Notes: generated by a model from the sequence alone, not told the origin. A DNA stretch of 6,944 bases from Ruminiclostridium sp. (GCA_003535195.1 DOHN01000123.1:20798-27741); one strand, 5' to 3'. Shown: positions 1 through 6,370, numbered from the stretch's first letter. Made by a program: numbers and translations.

Positions 1-156
1 GGTTTTTCCGCAGCCTGAAGGGCCTAGTAGAGTGACGAACTCACCTGCAGGTATTGAAAGATTTACGTTGTTTACTGCACGAAAAACCTCTTTCTGGTTT
101 GGTGACTCATATTCTTTTACTATATTTTTAAGTACAACGTCTTTTGGCTCATTCAT
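1..156 (-). CDS. ABC transporter ATP-binding protein, N-terminal part (cut by window edge)
   Basis: This is the first 52 codons of an ABC ATPase, the subunit that hydrolyses ATP on the cytoplasmic face to drive the importer whose permease lies directly upstream. The sequence shows a start at 156-154, a beta-rich N-terminus ending [18 protein letters not shown], and the Walker A motif GPSGCGKT at residues 45-52. The window ends right after the motif, so the Q-loop, signature and Walker B cannot be seen. A strong SD (GAGGAGG, about 163-170) lies a few bases upstream of the ATG, in the 19-base gap after the permease stop, which supports one operon transcribed leftwards. GPSGCGKT with the preceding '[11 protein letters not shown]' is typical of the CUT1/ferric/spermidine/sulfate-type importer ATPases (FbpC, PotA, UgpC). 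Ferric iron is the first choice only because of the neighbouring fused permease. Family confidence is high; substrate confidence is low. Confidence 0.93.
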   Translation of the reverse strand, partial: MNEPKDVVLKNIVKEYESPNQKEVFRAVNNVNLSIPAGEFVTLLGPSGCGKT

Positions 157-175
157 TATGGTTTCCTCCTCTTCA

Positions 176-1846
176 TCAGGTCAGCTTGATGTCCTTTTTG
201 TTTACTCCCAGTTTGCCTAACAGATAATAGAGTATAGCAATAACTATGTATACAACTACTATTAACATTGTTGACATAGCTGATGCCACACCGAATTTTC
301 CTGAATCTACCTGGTCAAGTACCGATATTGTAAGCAGCTTGTATTTTGCGGAAACAAGGAATATAACTGCACTTACCGAGGTCATGCTCTTGACAAAGGT
401 ATACACCAGCCCGCCAAAGAACGCTGTCTTAATAAGTGGAAGCGTCACTGTTGTAAACACTTTGAATGAGTTTGCCCCAAGATCTGCCGCCGCTTCTTCT
501 ATAGACGGGTCAATCTGCTTGAGTGAAGTAATACCCGAGCGAACTCCTATAGGCAGGTATCTGAATACATAGGATAGGACAATTATTATGCCCGTACCAG
601 TGAGTACCAGCGGCTTTGTATTGAAAGTAAGAACATAGCCGATACCCATAACTGTACCCGGAACAGTCATGCCCAACATTGCGGCAAACTCCATGGTGCG
701 CTTACCTGTAAACTTTCTGCGTACCACTAGGTATGAAATTATCATTGCAAGAATTCCGGTTACAGGTGTTGCCAACAGAGCCATTTTTGTAGAGTCAATC
801 AGCCCTGCCTTACCTACTGACCATGCATACTTGTAGTTTTCAAGTGTCAGTGAATAGTCGATACCCCACAGCTTGACTACCGAAACTATTGGTATGAGTA
901 TGTATAATCCTATAACTATTACAGCAACAAATAGGCAGCTAAACGACAGAGGCTTTGCTATATGCGGTTCGTCTATCAACACACGTTCTCTCGAAGCTTT
1001 TCCGGTGATGGTGACAAAAGTCTTCTTTTCCACCCATAGCTTAGAGAGTGCGTACAGGCACATCGAAACAATGAGCAGCAGTATAGCGACAGCCGTACCA
1101 CCCTGAATGTTGTAGTTGCCTATTGCCTGAAAGTATATTTGTGTTGCAAGTGTCGGAAAATTTCCGCCGATCGTTATAGGATTGCCAAAATCTGCAACAG
1201 ACTTGATAAATACCAGCAGGAACGAGTTTGCAAGCCCCGGCAGGATCAATGGCAATGTAACAGTCCTGAAGGTGTGCCAACGCGACGCCCCCATGTTGCG
1301 AGAAGCCTCTTCTATTGAAGGGTCAATGGAATCCAAGACACCATTCAGCAAAAGATATGATATAGGAAAATAAGAAAGTGTCTGAGCAAATAACAGCCCT
1401 CTAAATCCATAAATGTTTACGTTACGTATGCCCAGCAGGGTATATGTAATGAGTCCTCTGCTGCCAAACAGCAGAATAATTGACAGTGCTACAGCAAATG
1501 GCGGTGACACAATCGGCAGCATCGCTATCAGGTTAAAAACTTTTTTGCCGCGCATTTTTACATATGAAGCACAATATGCGAACAGGAAACCTATAGCGGT
1601 AGAAAGCACACCACAAAGAGTTCCCAGAAACAGGCTGTTTACCAGTGCACTTCTGTTCTCCTTCGAGGTGAACGCTTTGATGTAGGCGCCAAGGGAAACT
1701 GTGCCGTCAATTGCCGTCAGACTTTGAATAAATATCTTTATCAGCGGCAGCACGGTAAAAATCAAAAGTGATGCCATAACCAGTATTATAGTTATTATGG
1801 TTATCGGGTCCATTGGTGCTTTACTTTTTCGTTGGCAACTTTTCAT
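176..1846 (-). CDS. Iron(III)-type ABC transporter permease, fused two-domain (FbpB/AfuB-like)
   Basis: A 556-aa inner-membrane permease that forms the whole translocation channel in one chain. Two homologous BPD_transp_1 halves are visible. About 12 hydrophobic segments can be placed, roughly at residues 14-40, 70-95, 105-128, 148-172, 200-220, 250-270, 300-325, 355-375, 384-406, 418-440, 465-490 and 521-545. Each half carries an EAA loop that docks on the ATPase: [20 protein letters not shown] at about 179-198 and [20 protein letters not shown] at about 450-469, both followed by PLI. Length and the twin EAA loops fit the FbpB/AfuB ferric family; 2-aminoethylphosphonate permeases of similar build are the main alternative. 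The ATG at 1846-1844 is used because the frame is closed by TAA not far upstream. However, the only strong SD (1879-1888) is about 32 bases away, with a palindrome filling the gap. A second Met (residue 12) has no good SD. The ATPase follows after 19 bases. No substrate-binding protein lies upstream of it in this window. Confidence 0.93.
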   Translation of the reverse strand: MKSCQRKSKAPMDPITIITIILVMASLLIFTVLPLIKIFIQSLTAIDGTVSLGAYIKAFTSKENRSALVNSLFLGTLCGVLSTAIGFLFAYCASYVKMRGKKVFNLIAMLPIVSPPFAVALSIILLFGSRGLITYTLLGIRNVNIYGFRGLLFAQTLSYFPISYLLLNGVLDSIDPSIEEASRNMGASRWHTFRTVTLPLILPGLANSFLLVFIKSVADFGNPITIGGNFPTLATQIYFQAIGNYNIQGGTAVAILLLIVSMCLYALSKLWVEKKTFVTITGKASRERVLIDEPHIAKPLSFSCLFVAVIVIGLYILIPIVSVVKLWGIDYSLTLENYKYAWSVGKAGLIDSTKMALLATPVTGILAMIISYLVVRRKFTGKRTMEFAAMLGMTVPGTVMGIGYVLTFNTKPLVLTGTGIIIVLSYVFRYLPIGVRSGITSLKQIDPSIEEAAADLGANSFKVFTTVTLPLIKTAFFGGLVYTFVKSMTSVSAVIFLVSAKYKLLTISVLDQVDSGKFGVASAMSTMLIVVVYIVIAILYYLLGKLGVNKKDIKLT

Positions 1847-1852
1847 ACTACA

Positions 1853-1878
1853 TATCCAAATAATCGATTATCTGGATA
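1853..1878 (-). promoter_or_regulatory. 26-bp palindrome/hairpin between permease SD and start codon
   Basis: Read on the minus strand, TATCCAGATAA (1878-1868) pairs with TTATTTGGATA (1863-1853) around TCGA. The only imperfection is a G opposite a T, which becomes a G-U wobble in the permease mRNA, so the transcript can form an 11-bp hairpin with a four-base loop. The hairpin is flanked immediately upstream by AAGGAAGGAG (1888-1879), a strong SD, and downstream by six bases (TGTAGT) and then the ATG at 1846. Folding would bring the SD to a normal distance from the start codon; unfolded, the spacing is too long. As DNA it could also be an operator; the inner GATAAT/ATTAT arms only loosely resemble a Fur box. 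The structure is seen directly; the function is inferred. Confidence 0.6.
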
Positions 1879-1888
1879 CTCCTTCCTT
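1879..1888 (-). promoter_or_regulatory. Strong Shine-Dalgarno for the permease, unusually distant
   Basis: The minus strand reads AAGGAAGGAG, the best anti-16S match upstream of the permease. It lies 32 bases from the ATG at 1846, and no in-frame ATG, GTG or TTG lies nearer. It makes sense as this gene's SD only if the hairpin at 1853-1878 is excluded from the spacing, which leaves six bases. Confidence 0.55.
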
Positions 1889-1927
1889 TTTGGTTTTTGT
1901 ATTCAGCCGTCGACTAACAATGGTTTT

Positions 1928-1956
1928 ATTTTGACCCACCGGTCGAATGCCGTCAA
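1928..1956 (-). promoter_or_regulatory. Candidate promoter of the ABC transporter operon
   Basis: On the minus strand a TTGACG (1956-1951, five of six consensus bases) is followed after 17 bases by CAAAAT (1933-1928, four of six). Transcription would start near 1921, giving an untranslated leader of about 75 bases that carries the distant SD and the hairpin. The spacer holds nested inverted repeats (TTGAC/GTCAA and GACC/GGTC), a plausible place for regulator binding. A second weaker match, TTGATA-N17-AATATT, occurs further upstream on the same strand. Confidence 0.35.
1931..1956. repeat. Nested inverted repeats over the transporter promoter
   Basis: TTGAC (1931-1935) and GTCAA (1952-1956) form an inverted repeat with a 16-base spacer. 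Nested at 1933-1944 is GACC-CACC-GGTC. The repeats cover the span from the putative -35 to the -10 of the minus-strand promoter, where a repressor or activator would act. The arms are short, so chance is possible. Confidence 0.35.
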
Positions 1957-2152
1957 TTTACTTTTTTTCTTCTATGTGCCTGAATTACACATTAGACAAA
2001 TATTGTTCGGTGTAACCTGCTTATCAAAATTAACCTTTTTTATGACATGTGCAGAATTTATCACCATGCTTATTGGCTGTTTTACACGTTTTACTTCATA
2101 TTTTTAAATATCTATAACGCATCACAGACAGCTATTGTTGTCTAAATCATGC

Positions 2153-2181
2153 TTGAGTGTGTATTTTCTATCTGCTAAACT
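2153..2181 (+). promoter_or_regulatory. Candidate promoter of the AraC-type regulator gene
   Basis: TTGAGT (2153-2158), a 17-base spacer and TAAACT (2176-2181, four of six -10 bases) are placed so that transcription would begin near 2188, about 70 bases before the start codon. A perfect inverted repeat, GCATAT-N8-ATATGC (2190-2209), lies right at the expected transcription start. An AT-rich TATAAA at 2193-2198 is an alternative -10, but it lacks a good -35. Confidence 0.35.
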
Positions 2182-2189
2182 AACATTGA

Positions 2190-2209
2190 GCATATAAATA
2201 TGGATATGC
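2190..2209. repeat. Perfect 6-bp inverted repeat near the regulator's expected transcription start
   Basis: GCATAT (2190-2195) and ATATGC (2204-2209) are separated by eight bases. The repeat sits just downstream of the candidate promoter at 2153-2181, so a bound protein could block or tune the regulator gene. The sequence is AT-rich and the arms are short, so the biological role is only a suggestion. Confidence 0.3.
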
Positions 2210-2259
2210 CGATTTTTCTGACGCAACATGCAAAATAAAGGATAACAGGTGAATTGATC

Positions 2260-4467
2260 GTGCTTGGAAAGCTTCGTAAAAGTTTGTTCTCTAAGTTTTT
2301 GCTCTCATACATTATAATAATGCTCCTGCCGGCTGCAGCACTGTATACACTTTATATATTCCAAACTGCCAAAACCGTACAAAACGAAATTATGTCTTCT
2401 GTAGATATTGATCAGCAGTATGCCGTCTCTCTGCTGGACAACAAGCTTTCCGACCTCAAAAATACCGCCGACCAATTTCAGCTCACTAGCGGTTTCCGTA
2501 GCTACATCGCAACACATAAGTTCTATTCCTCGGGCAGCGGCGAAACCTACGGTGAAATTATAGATGACATATTTACTCTGGGACAGATGAGTACGTTCAG
2601 TAAGAACTTCTTTGTGTATTTCCATGACAAGGGATGCGTATTTTCAACCCATGGATTGCATGAAATAGCAGCTTTTGCGAATTCAAATTATCGTTACCAG
2701 AATTTTACGCCCTCAGAATATATCGACCTGCTAAACACAATAAAAGAGCCGACTGTACTAAGCAGCCAGCGCATTACCATACAAAATGAAAGTAATGAAT
2801 ATGTGACTTTTTTATACCCGCTTCATGAGGACTTCAGGCAGATTACCGCCACTGCTGTATTCTGCGTACCTACTAACCAAATTACAAGTCTTTTCAGCGG
2901 CCGTCTGGGGGAATACAACACTTCCACCTATATATTTGACAGCGACAGCCATGTCATTGTAAGCAGCAATCCCATAGAAACTTTTTCTGTAGAAGATCTT
3001 ACATCATTTCAACGGGATTACCATATCATCGAGCATCAGTCAACTGAAAATAGCTGGCGGTACATTACACTGCTTCCCAAAAAACAACCTATACTTAGCA
3101 AACTGCTCAGCACGGGACGTACATTTATGCTCTATTTTAATATTACACTGCTGCTTTCCTCTATATTGATTTGGTATATGATGAAGGTGAACTATAATCC
3201 TATACGTGTGCTGCATAAGAAGGCCTCGACCATAACTGATGATATTGCAGAACGAACGGAACTGGATACTATTTCGTATGCTCTGGACTATCTTCAGGAG
3301 CAGAACAGTATGCTCAATACCGAAGTGATAAACAGTCAAACACTGGTAACCAACAGCTGCCTGCGCAAACTGCTAAACGGCGGCTACAGCACCGCTGCGG
3401 AGTTCAATGATGAATGTCGGAGCTTGGGGCTGCACTACAGCGGAAATTATTTTTTTGCAGCCGTAGTTTTGTTTCATCACGCAAACGACTGCACAGAGGA
3501 TCACGCCAAGGCAGTCTGTGGCATGCTGCAAAAGCATTTTGAAAGCAACTATATATATAATCTTGAAGAAAATCGACTGATAACGATCAACAATGTATCA
3601 GAAAGTAACAAGCATATAGTAACAGATGCCTTCTGCAATATGCTAAAAGTAATGAGCCAGCAGTATAGTGTCTCGGCCACAGTTGGCGTAGGCACATTAA
3701 TGACGGACACCAGTGTAATCGGACGCTCCTATATGGAGGCACAGAGCGCTCTGGACTACCGTTTTGTCAAGGGAAACGGGACTATCATTCTATACAGCGA
3801 TATTCTGCCGACAGACAATACCATGCCCTCCTACCCGTCAAAGCAATTTGAGCGCCTGCACAATGCTATTGCTGCTATGGATGCAAGCTCTGCTGATATT
3901 TATATAAAAGAGCTGCTTGGATATATCACCACAAACAACCTGCCGCTGTTTATGGCAAGAGGAATATGTTTTGATATCCTGCGTACAGTCAGCGAAGGTA
4001 ATAGCAGCCACGCAATGCCCGACAATGATATTCTGCAAAGACTTGCCAGTGCCGACACCGCCCAGGAGGCTGTCGGCATGATACAATCTTTACAAAGCCA
4101 GCTTGCACATGAACGCGGCAAGCAAGATATTTCGCCAAAAAAACTAAGCGAACAGGTGAAAAAATATATTGAGGAACACTGCTATAGCTGTGACTTCTCC
4201 ATTCAAAATGTCTCCGAAGTTTTTGGGATACTTCCGTCAAATCTAAGCGCCATATTTAAATCACAAACCGGCGGAAATATTATGGATTTTGTAATAGACC
4301 TGCGTATACAACACGCAAAGGAGCTTTTAAAAAACACAGACATGTTACTTGGCGAGGTAAGCACTGCTGTGGGCTACTATAATGTTTCCAGCTTTATAAG
4401 ACGTTTTAGAAGACATCAGGGTGTCACTCCCGGAGCATATAGGTCAGTTTCGCAAAAAAAACTTTGA
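2260..4467 (+). CDS. Membrane-anchored AraC family regulator with extracytoplasmic sensor domain (YesN-like)
   Basis: A 735-aa one-protein sensor and transcription regulator. Visible parts in order: a basic N-terminus (GKLRKSLFSKF); membrane segment 1 at about 14-34; an extracytoplasmic region of about 250 residues (about 37-280), probably a Cache-type ligand sensor; membrane segment 2 at about 288-310; and a linker ending near 360. A cytoplasmic region at about 368-513 follows, with the VGVGTLMTD...SYMEAQSALDYRF pattern usual in YesN-like regulators. A C-terminal AraC HTH pair at about 631-728 closes with VTPGAYR. The protein probably senses an external ligand and controls the divergent ABC importer, as such regulators commonly act on adjacent transport genes; this pairing is inferred. 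Start: AGGTGA (2247-2252) lies seven bases before the GTG at 2260. A TTG at 2254 is the alternative, adding two residues, with the weaker AAAGGA at 2237-2242. No clear terminator follows. Confidence 0.92.
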   Translation: MLGKLRKSLFSKFLLSYIIIMLLPAAALYTLYIFQTAKTVQNEIMSSVDIDQQYAVSLLDNKLSDLKNTADQFQLTSGFRSYIATHKFYSSGSGETYGEIIDDIFTLGQMSTFSKNFFVYFHDKGCVFSTHGLHEIAAFANSNYRYQNFTPSEYIDLLNTIKEPTVLSSQRITIQNESNEYVTFLYPLHEDFRQITATAVFCVPTNQITSLFSGRLGEYNTSTYIFDSDSHVIVSSNPIETFSVEDLTSFQRDYHIIEHQSTENSWRYITLLPKKQPILSKLLSTGRTFMLYFNITLLLSSILIWYMMKVNYNPIRVLHKKASTITDDIAERTELDTISYALDYLQEQNSMLNTEVINSQTLVTNSCLRKLLNGGYSTAAEFNDECRSLGLHYSGNYFFAAVVLFHHANDCTEDHAKAVCGMLQKHFESNYIYNLEENRLITINNVSESNKHIVTDAFCNMLKVMSQQYSVSATVGVGTLMTDTSVIGRSYMEAQSALDYRFVKGNGTIILYSDILPTDNTMPSYPSKQFERLHNAIAAMDASSADIYIKELLGYITTNNLPLFMARGICFDILRTVSEGNSSHAMPDNDILQRLASADTAQEAVGMIQSLQSQLAHERGKQDISPKKLSEQVKKYIEEHCYSCDFSIQNVSEVFGILPSNLSAIFKSQTGGNIMDFVIDLRIQHAKELLKNTDMLLGEVSTAVGYYNVSSFIRRFRRHQGVTPGAYRSVSQKKL

Positions 4468-4474
4468 AATGTGA

Positions 4475-4648
4475 TTTTATGCCAAAGGGACAGAGGCATT
4501 GAAACGGGGTTATAACAGGGGCAAGGAAAGCCTTTCCCAGATTAATATCGAATTGCATTACGGTCAAAAAAGCATGCTTCGTAAGCGTCACCCAATAGAT
4601 ACCCCGATGCTTGCAGGTTTGACTGACAACAAGCCGGTAATTGCATGA
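4475..4648 (+). pseudogene. Possible gene fragment, no start codon
   Basis: An open frame of 57 codons runs from just after an in-frame TGA (4472-4474) to TGA at 4646-4648. Its translation has a normal soluble-protein composition, for example ALKRGYNRGKESLSQINIEL and then KRHPIDTPMLAGLTDNKP, rather than the low-complexity look of non-coding AT-rich DNA. There is no ATG near its 5' end and no SD, so if real it is a 3' remnant of a larger gene whose front part has been lost. I do not recognise the family. Chance openness over 58 codons is possible. Confidence 0.25.
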
Positions 4649-4695
4649 ACCATAGGGTGAGACACAAAATCTAAAGAATAAGTTATACTAAAACC

Positions 4696-4833
4696 ATGGT
4701 AGAACAAGAAGAAGCTGATGCAGTGTATGGAGTTAAATATGTTATTTGCTGGGCAATTGACAAGTTATCAAATACCGGATCCAACAAAAGAGCAGTATCG
4801 ATTGGTGGTAGCATACCAGTTGACGGAAGATAG
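4696..4833 (+). CDS. Very small hypothetical ORF, possibly leaderless
   Basis: Forty-five codons from ATG 4696 (MVEQEEADAVYGVKYVICWA...) to TAG 4831-4833. A TATACT hexamer, a good -10, lies at 4684-4689, which would place the transcription start at about the ATG itself; no good -35 was found. It overlaps the 4718-4912 open frame in another phase. The two may be halves of one frameshifted gene, or neither may be real. No family recognised. Confidence 0.15.
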   Translation: MVEQEEADAVYGVKYVICWAIDKLSNTGSNKRAVSIGGSIPVDGR

Positions 4834-4912
4834 GTTCGGTAAAATGGTAAAACAGGAGAATAATCAAAATCTTTTTATGGATTATGCAATTTATTTAATA
4901 AATAATGTTTAA
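4718..4912 (+). CDS. Small hypothetical ORF, 64 aa
   Basis: A 64-aa open frame from ATG 4718 (second ATG at 4727) to TAA 4910-4912. The C-terminal two-thirds has a plausible protein composition (TKEQYRLVVAYQLTEDRFGK, then NNQNLFMDYAIYLINN), suggesting a helical domain. The upstream AAGAAGAAG is only a weak SD. It overlaps the 45-codon frame at 4696 in a different phase, so a frameshifted remnant of one longer gene is possible. It is not part of the ssb operon, being about 265 bases before that start. I do not recognise it. Confidence 0.3.
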   Translation: MQCMELNMLFAGQLTSYQIPDPTKEQYRLVVAYQLTEDRFGKMVKQENNQNLFMDYAIYLINNV

Positions 4913-5070
4913 GTCTCTTTGTTTTTGGTGATATATATTATAAGATGTTTATAGAAAGCAATTAATAATTTATACAGGTAAATTTTACGATCAGTGGAAT
5001 CCTTCCAAGGGGATTTTAAGAGAACAGATGAGGAAAAAACTATTATTAACAAAAGTCCTCTTAAGGCCGA

Positions 5071-5098
5071 TTGATATTTTGAAAACATAACTTCTAAA
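5071..5098 (+). promoter_or_regulatory. Weak candidate promoter of the ssb-like operon
   Basis: TTGATA (5071-5076), a 16-base spacer and TCTAAA (5093-5098) form the best promoter-like pair in the AT-rich leader before the ssb-like gene. Transcription would begin near 5105, giving a leader of about 70 bases. The -10 is poor and other AT-rich hexamers such as TATAAG at 4939-4944 are possible alternatives. Confidence 0.22.
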
Positions 5099-5177
5099 CG
5101 AGCAGATAGCTGAATAATAATTATCAGGCAGCATGTTCGATAAATACCAAAGACTTGAGAGGAGTTGGAGTATTCAA

Positions 5178-5831
5178 ATGTCAGGAAATACAGCATTAGA
5201 TAACAACAGTGTAAGTCTCGCCGGAAAGGTGATTACAAGCCCTCAATTCAGTCATGAAGTATATGGGGAAGGGTTTTACATAGTTTATATCCAGGTTCCC
5301 CGGCTGAGCGACACTTACGACAACCTCCCGATTATGTTTTCCGAACGTTTAGTACAGCCTGAAAATATTCTGGAATCTGTTTATTTATCTGTTGAAGGGC
5401 AATTTCGGTCTTACAACAATTTTAACAGCAGCGGTGGGCATAAACTGATGCTTACTGTTTTTGCAAGAGAAATCGAGATATTTGAGGAGGAGGTGACACA
5501 TAAGAATCCGAACCAGATATGCTTAAACGGCTATGTATGCAGAAAGCCCATGTACAGGACAACTCCTTTCGGCAGGGAGATTGCGGATATTCTGCTCGCG
5601 GTCAACAGAGCCTATAATAAATCTGATTATATTCCCTGCATTGCATGGGGAAGGAATGCCCGCTTTGCCAGTACATTTGAAATAGGGGACAATATTCGGG
5701 TATGGGGCCGTATCCAGAGCCGTATGTACCAAAAGAAAATATCTGAAGAGGAGGTGGAAGAACGTACCGCTTACGAAATCTCCGTTTCAAAAATGGAGGT
5801 CGTAAAAGACAATAACAATAAAAAGGAATGA
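5178..5831 (+). CDS. Single-stranded DNA-binding protein-like, tandem OB fold
   Basis: A 217-aa cytoplasmic protein that likely binds single-stranded DNA. The second half (about 112-209) looks like a bacterial SSB OB fold: LNGYV at 116-120, a glycine turn (PFGRE), then VNRAYNKSDYIPCIAW at 142-157, GDNIRVWGRIQSR at 170-182 and a closing strand ISVSKMEVV. The first half (about 11-104) repeats the plan in diverged form: LAGKV at 14-18, VPRLSDTYDNLPIMF at 40-54, VYLSVEGQFRSYN at 68-80 and LTVFAREIEIFEEE. Two OB folds in one chain are therefore likely. The C-terminus ends DNNNKKE and lacks the acidic DDDIPF-type tip with which housekeeping SSB recruits partners. Start: ATG 5178 has GGAG (5167-5170) seven bases upstream; an in-frame ATG at 5133 would add 15 residues but has no good SD. 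A P-loop gene follows after 18 bases and priA lies downstream, suggesting a role in replication or repair. Confidence 0.82.
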   Translation: MSGNTALDNNSVSLAGKVITSPQFSHEVYGEGFYIVYIQVPRLSDTYDNLPIMFSERLVQPENILESVYLSVEGQFRSYNNFNSSGGHKLMLTVFAREIEIFEEEVTHKNPNQICLNGYVCRKPMYRTTPFGREIADILLAVNRAYNKSDYIPCIAWGRNARFASTFEIGDNIRVWGRIQSRMYQKKISEEEVEERTAYEISVSKMEVVKDNNNKKE

Positions 5832-5849
5832 GAAAGGGGATTGATACCC

Positions 5850-6260
5850 ATGATAAAAGTTGTTTATGGAAACAAGGGTATAGGAAAGACGAAATACCTT
5901 ATTGCGAGCGCCAATGCTTTACTTAACGAGTGCAACGGACAAGTGGTTTTCATTCACCGGGACAATTCACTGGTCACCAATCTGAAACATCAGATAAGAT
6001 ATGTGGACATCTCGGAATTCCCAATTTCCACGCTGGAACAATTACTCTCCTTTATTTGCGGAATGATTGCCGAAAACTTTGATATAGAAGCCATCTTTCT
6101 TGACGGGCTTGCCAAATATGATGCGAAACAAGAACAATATCCATTATTCTTTGATAAAATTAGAACGATTTCTGAGAAATTTAATACCAAATTTGTGTTC
6201 TCCATAAGCGGAGATATCAGCGGTATTCCTGAACATGTAAATAAAGAGTATTCCTGTTAA
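5850..6260 (+). CDS. Small P-loop NTPase in operon with ssb-like gene
   Basis: A 136-aa soluble protein whose N-terminus is a P-loop: IKVVYGNKGIGKTKYLI carries Walker A GNKGIGKT at residues 7-14. A hydrophobic strand ending in Asp, AIFLDG at 81-86, fits Walker B, and FVFSISGD at 115-122 resembles a sensor-1 strand. This is the minimal core of a RecA/AAA-like ATPase with no added DNA-binding domain, much shorter than RecA, DnaA or PilT. It starts 18 bases after the ssb-like stop, with AAGGGG (5834-5839) about ten bases before ATG 5850; an in-frame TTG at 5841 would overlap the SD region and is unlikely. Its context between an ssb-like gene and priA suggests a helper of DNA metabolism, but no specific partner or substrate can be read from the sequence. 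A strong terminator follows at once. Gene confidence is high; function is unknown beyond probable nucleotide binding. Confidence 0.8.
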   Translation: MIKVVYGNKGIGKTKYLIASANALLNECNGQVVFIHRDNSLVTNLKHQIRYVDISEFPISTLEQLLSFICGMIAENFDIEAIFLDGLAKYDAKQEQYPLFFDKIRTISEKFNTKFVFSISGDISGIPEHVNKEYSC

Positions 6261-6275
6261 AAGGATGCCTACCCG

Positions 6276-6306
6276 AAGGGATTTGCAAACAAGCAAATCC
6301 CTTTTT
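6276..6306 (+). terminator. Intrinsic terminator of the ssb-NTPase operon
   Basis: AAGGGATTTGC (6276-6286) and GCAAATCCCTT (6293-6303) form a perfect 11-bp stem with the six-base loop AAACAA, running into TTTTT (6302-6306). It begins 15 bases after the NTPase stop codon, as expected for the end of a two-gene operon. The A-poor upstream side makes it mainly a plus-strand terminator. Confidence 0.9.
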
Positions 6307-6333
6307 GACTAAAATATCGTAAACATGTAGTAT
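6305..6333 (+). promoter_or_regulatory. Candidate priA promoter overlapping the terminator T tract
   Basis: TTGACT (6305-6310, five of six consensus bases), exactly 17 bases, and TAGTAT (6328-6333, four of six) form the best promoter-like site in the right half of the window. The -35 starts in the last Ts of the upstream terminator. Transcription would start near 6340, inside the left arm of the next hairpin, and about 63 bases before the priA start. Confidence 0.5.
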
Positions 6334-6335
6334 AA

Positions 6336-6370
6336 AAAGGCGGGGTGTTTTTCATCACCGCCTTTATTTT
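6336..6370 (+). terminator. Second hairpin with T-rich tail before priA
   Basis: AAAGGCGG (6336-6343) pairs with CCGCCTTT (6358-6365) around a 14-base loop, followed by ATTTT (6366-6370). Two further GC pairs could form if two bases bulge. The shape is that of an intrinsic terminator, perhaps backing up the one at 6276-6306. The A-rich left flank means it might also work on the minus strand. Because the candidate priA promoter fires from about 6340, part of the left arm would be missing from a priA transcript made there. Confidence 0.5.

Larger units (their letters stand above)
4468..5177. other. Gene-poor spacer with possible gene remnants
   Basis: About 700 bases separate the regulator from the ssb-like gene, and no intact gene of recognisable family was found on either strand. 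It holds a 58-codon open frame without a good start (4475-4648) and two short overlapping open frames (4696-4833 and 4718-4912). From about 4913 to 5110 it is AT-rich. A weak hairpin (AATCCTT/GGGGATT, 4998-5015) followed by TTT, and a TTAAGAG/CTCTTAA inverted repeat around 5016-5064, are present, but neither is convincing as a terminator. No tRNA, insertion sequence ends or target-site duplication were recognised. The stretch looks like eroded DNA between an accessory transport module and a replication module. Confidence 0.5.

Noticed and set aside
1853..1878. Fur box reading of the palindrome
   Set aside because: Only the GATAAT/ATTAT arms agree; the centre spacing is two bases rather than one and the outer part does not fit the 19-bp consensus, so it is kept only as a weak alternative.
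1832..2107. 91-codon plus-strand open frame in the divergent spacer
   Set aside because: It starts inside the permease gene on the other strand, is rich in Phe, Leu, Thr and Cys as expected from AT-rich non-coding DNA, has no SD, and covers candidate promoters.
1851..2208. Shared 8-mer TGGATATG near both divergent starts (minus 1858-1851, plus 2201-2208) as a common half-site
   Set aside because: In a 400-base AT-rich spacer a few such 8-base matches are expected by chance.
4519..4538. Hairpin GGGCAAGG/CCTTTCCC after the AraC gene as a terminator
   Set aside because: The stem has an internal mismatch and there is no T tract after it; it also lies inside the possible gene fragment.
5133..5177. 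Earlier ATG for the ssb-like gene
   Set aside because: It adds 15 residues before the OB fold, has no good SD, and would place the strong SD-ATG pair at 5167-5180 inside the gene.
4468..5177. Insertion sequence or MITE in the spacer
   Set aside because: No terminal inverted repeats, target duplication or transposase motif could be found by eye.
4909..5196. 95-codon minus-strand open frame before the ssb-like gene
   Set aside because: The translation is Ile/Leu/Tyr/Lys-rich low-complexity sequence, the frame overlaps the ssb-like start region, and no SD or family feature is visible.
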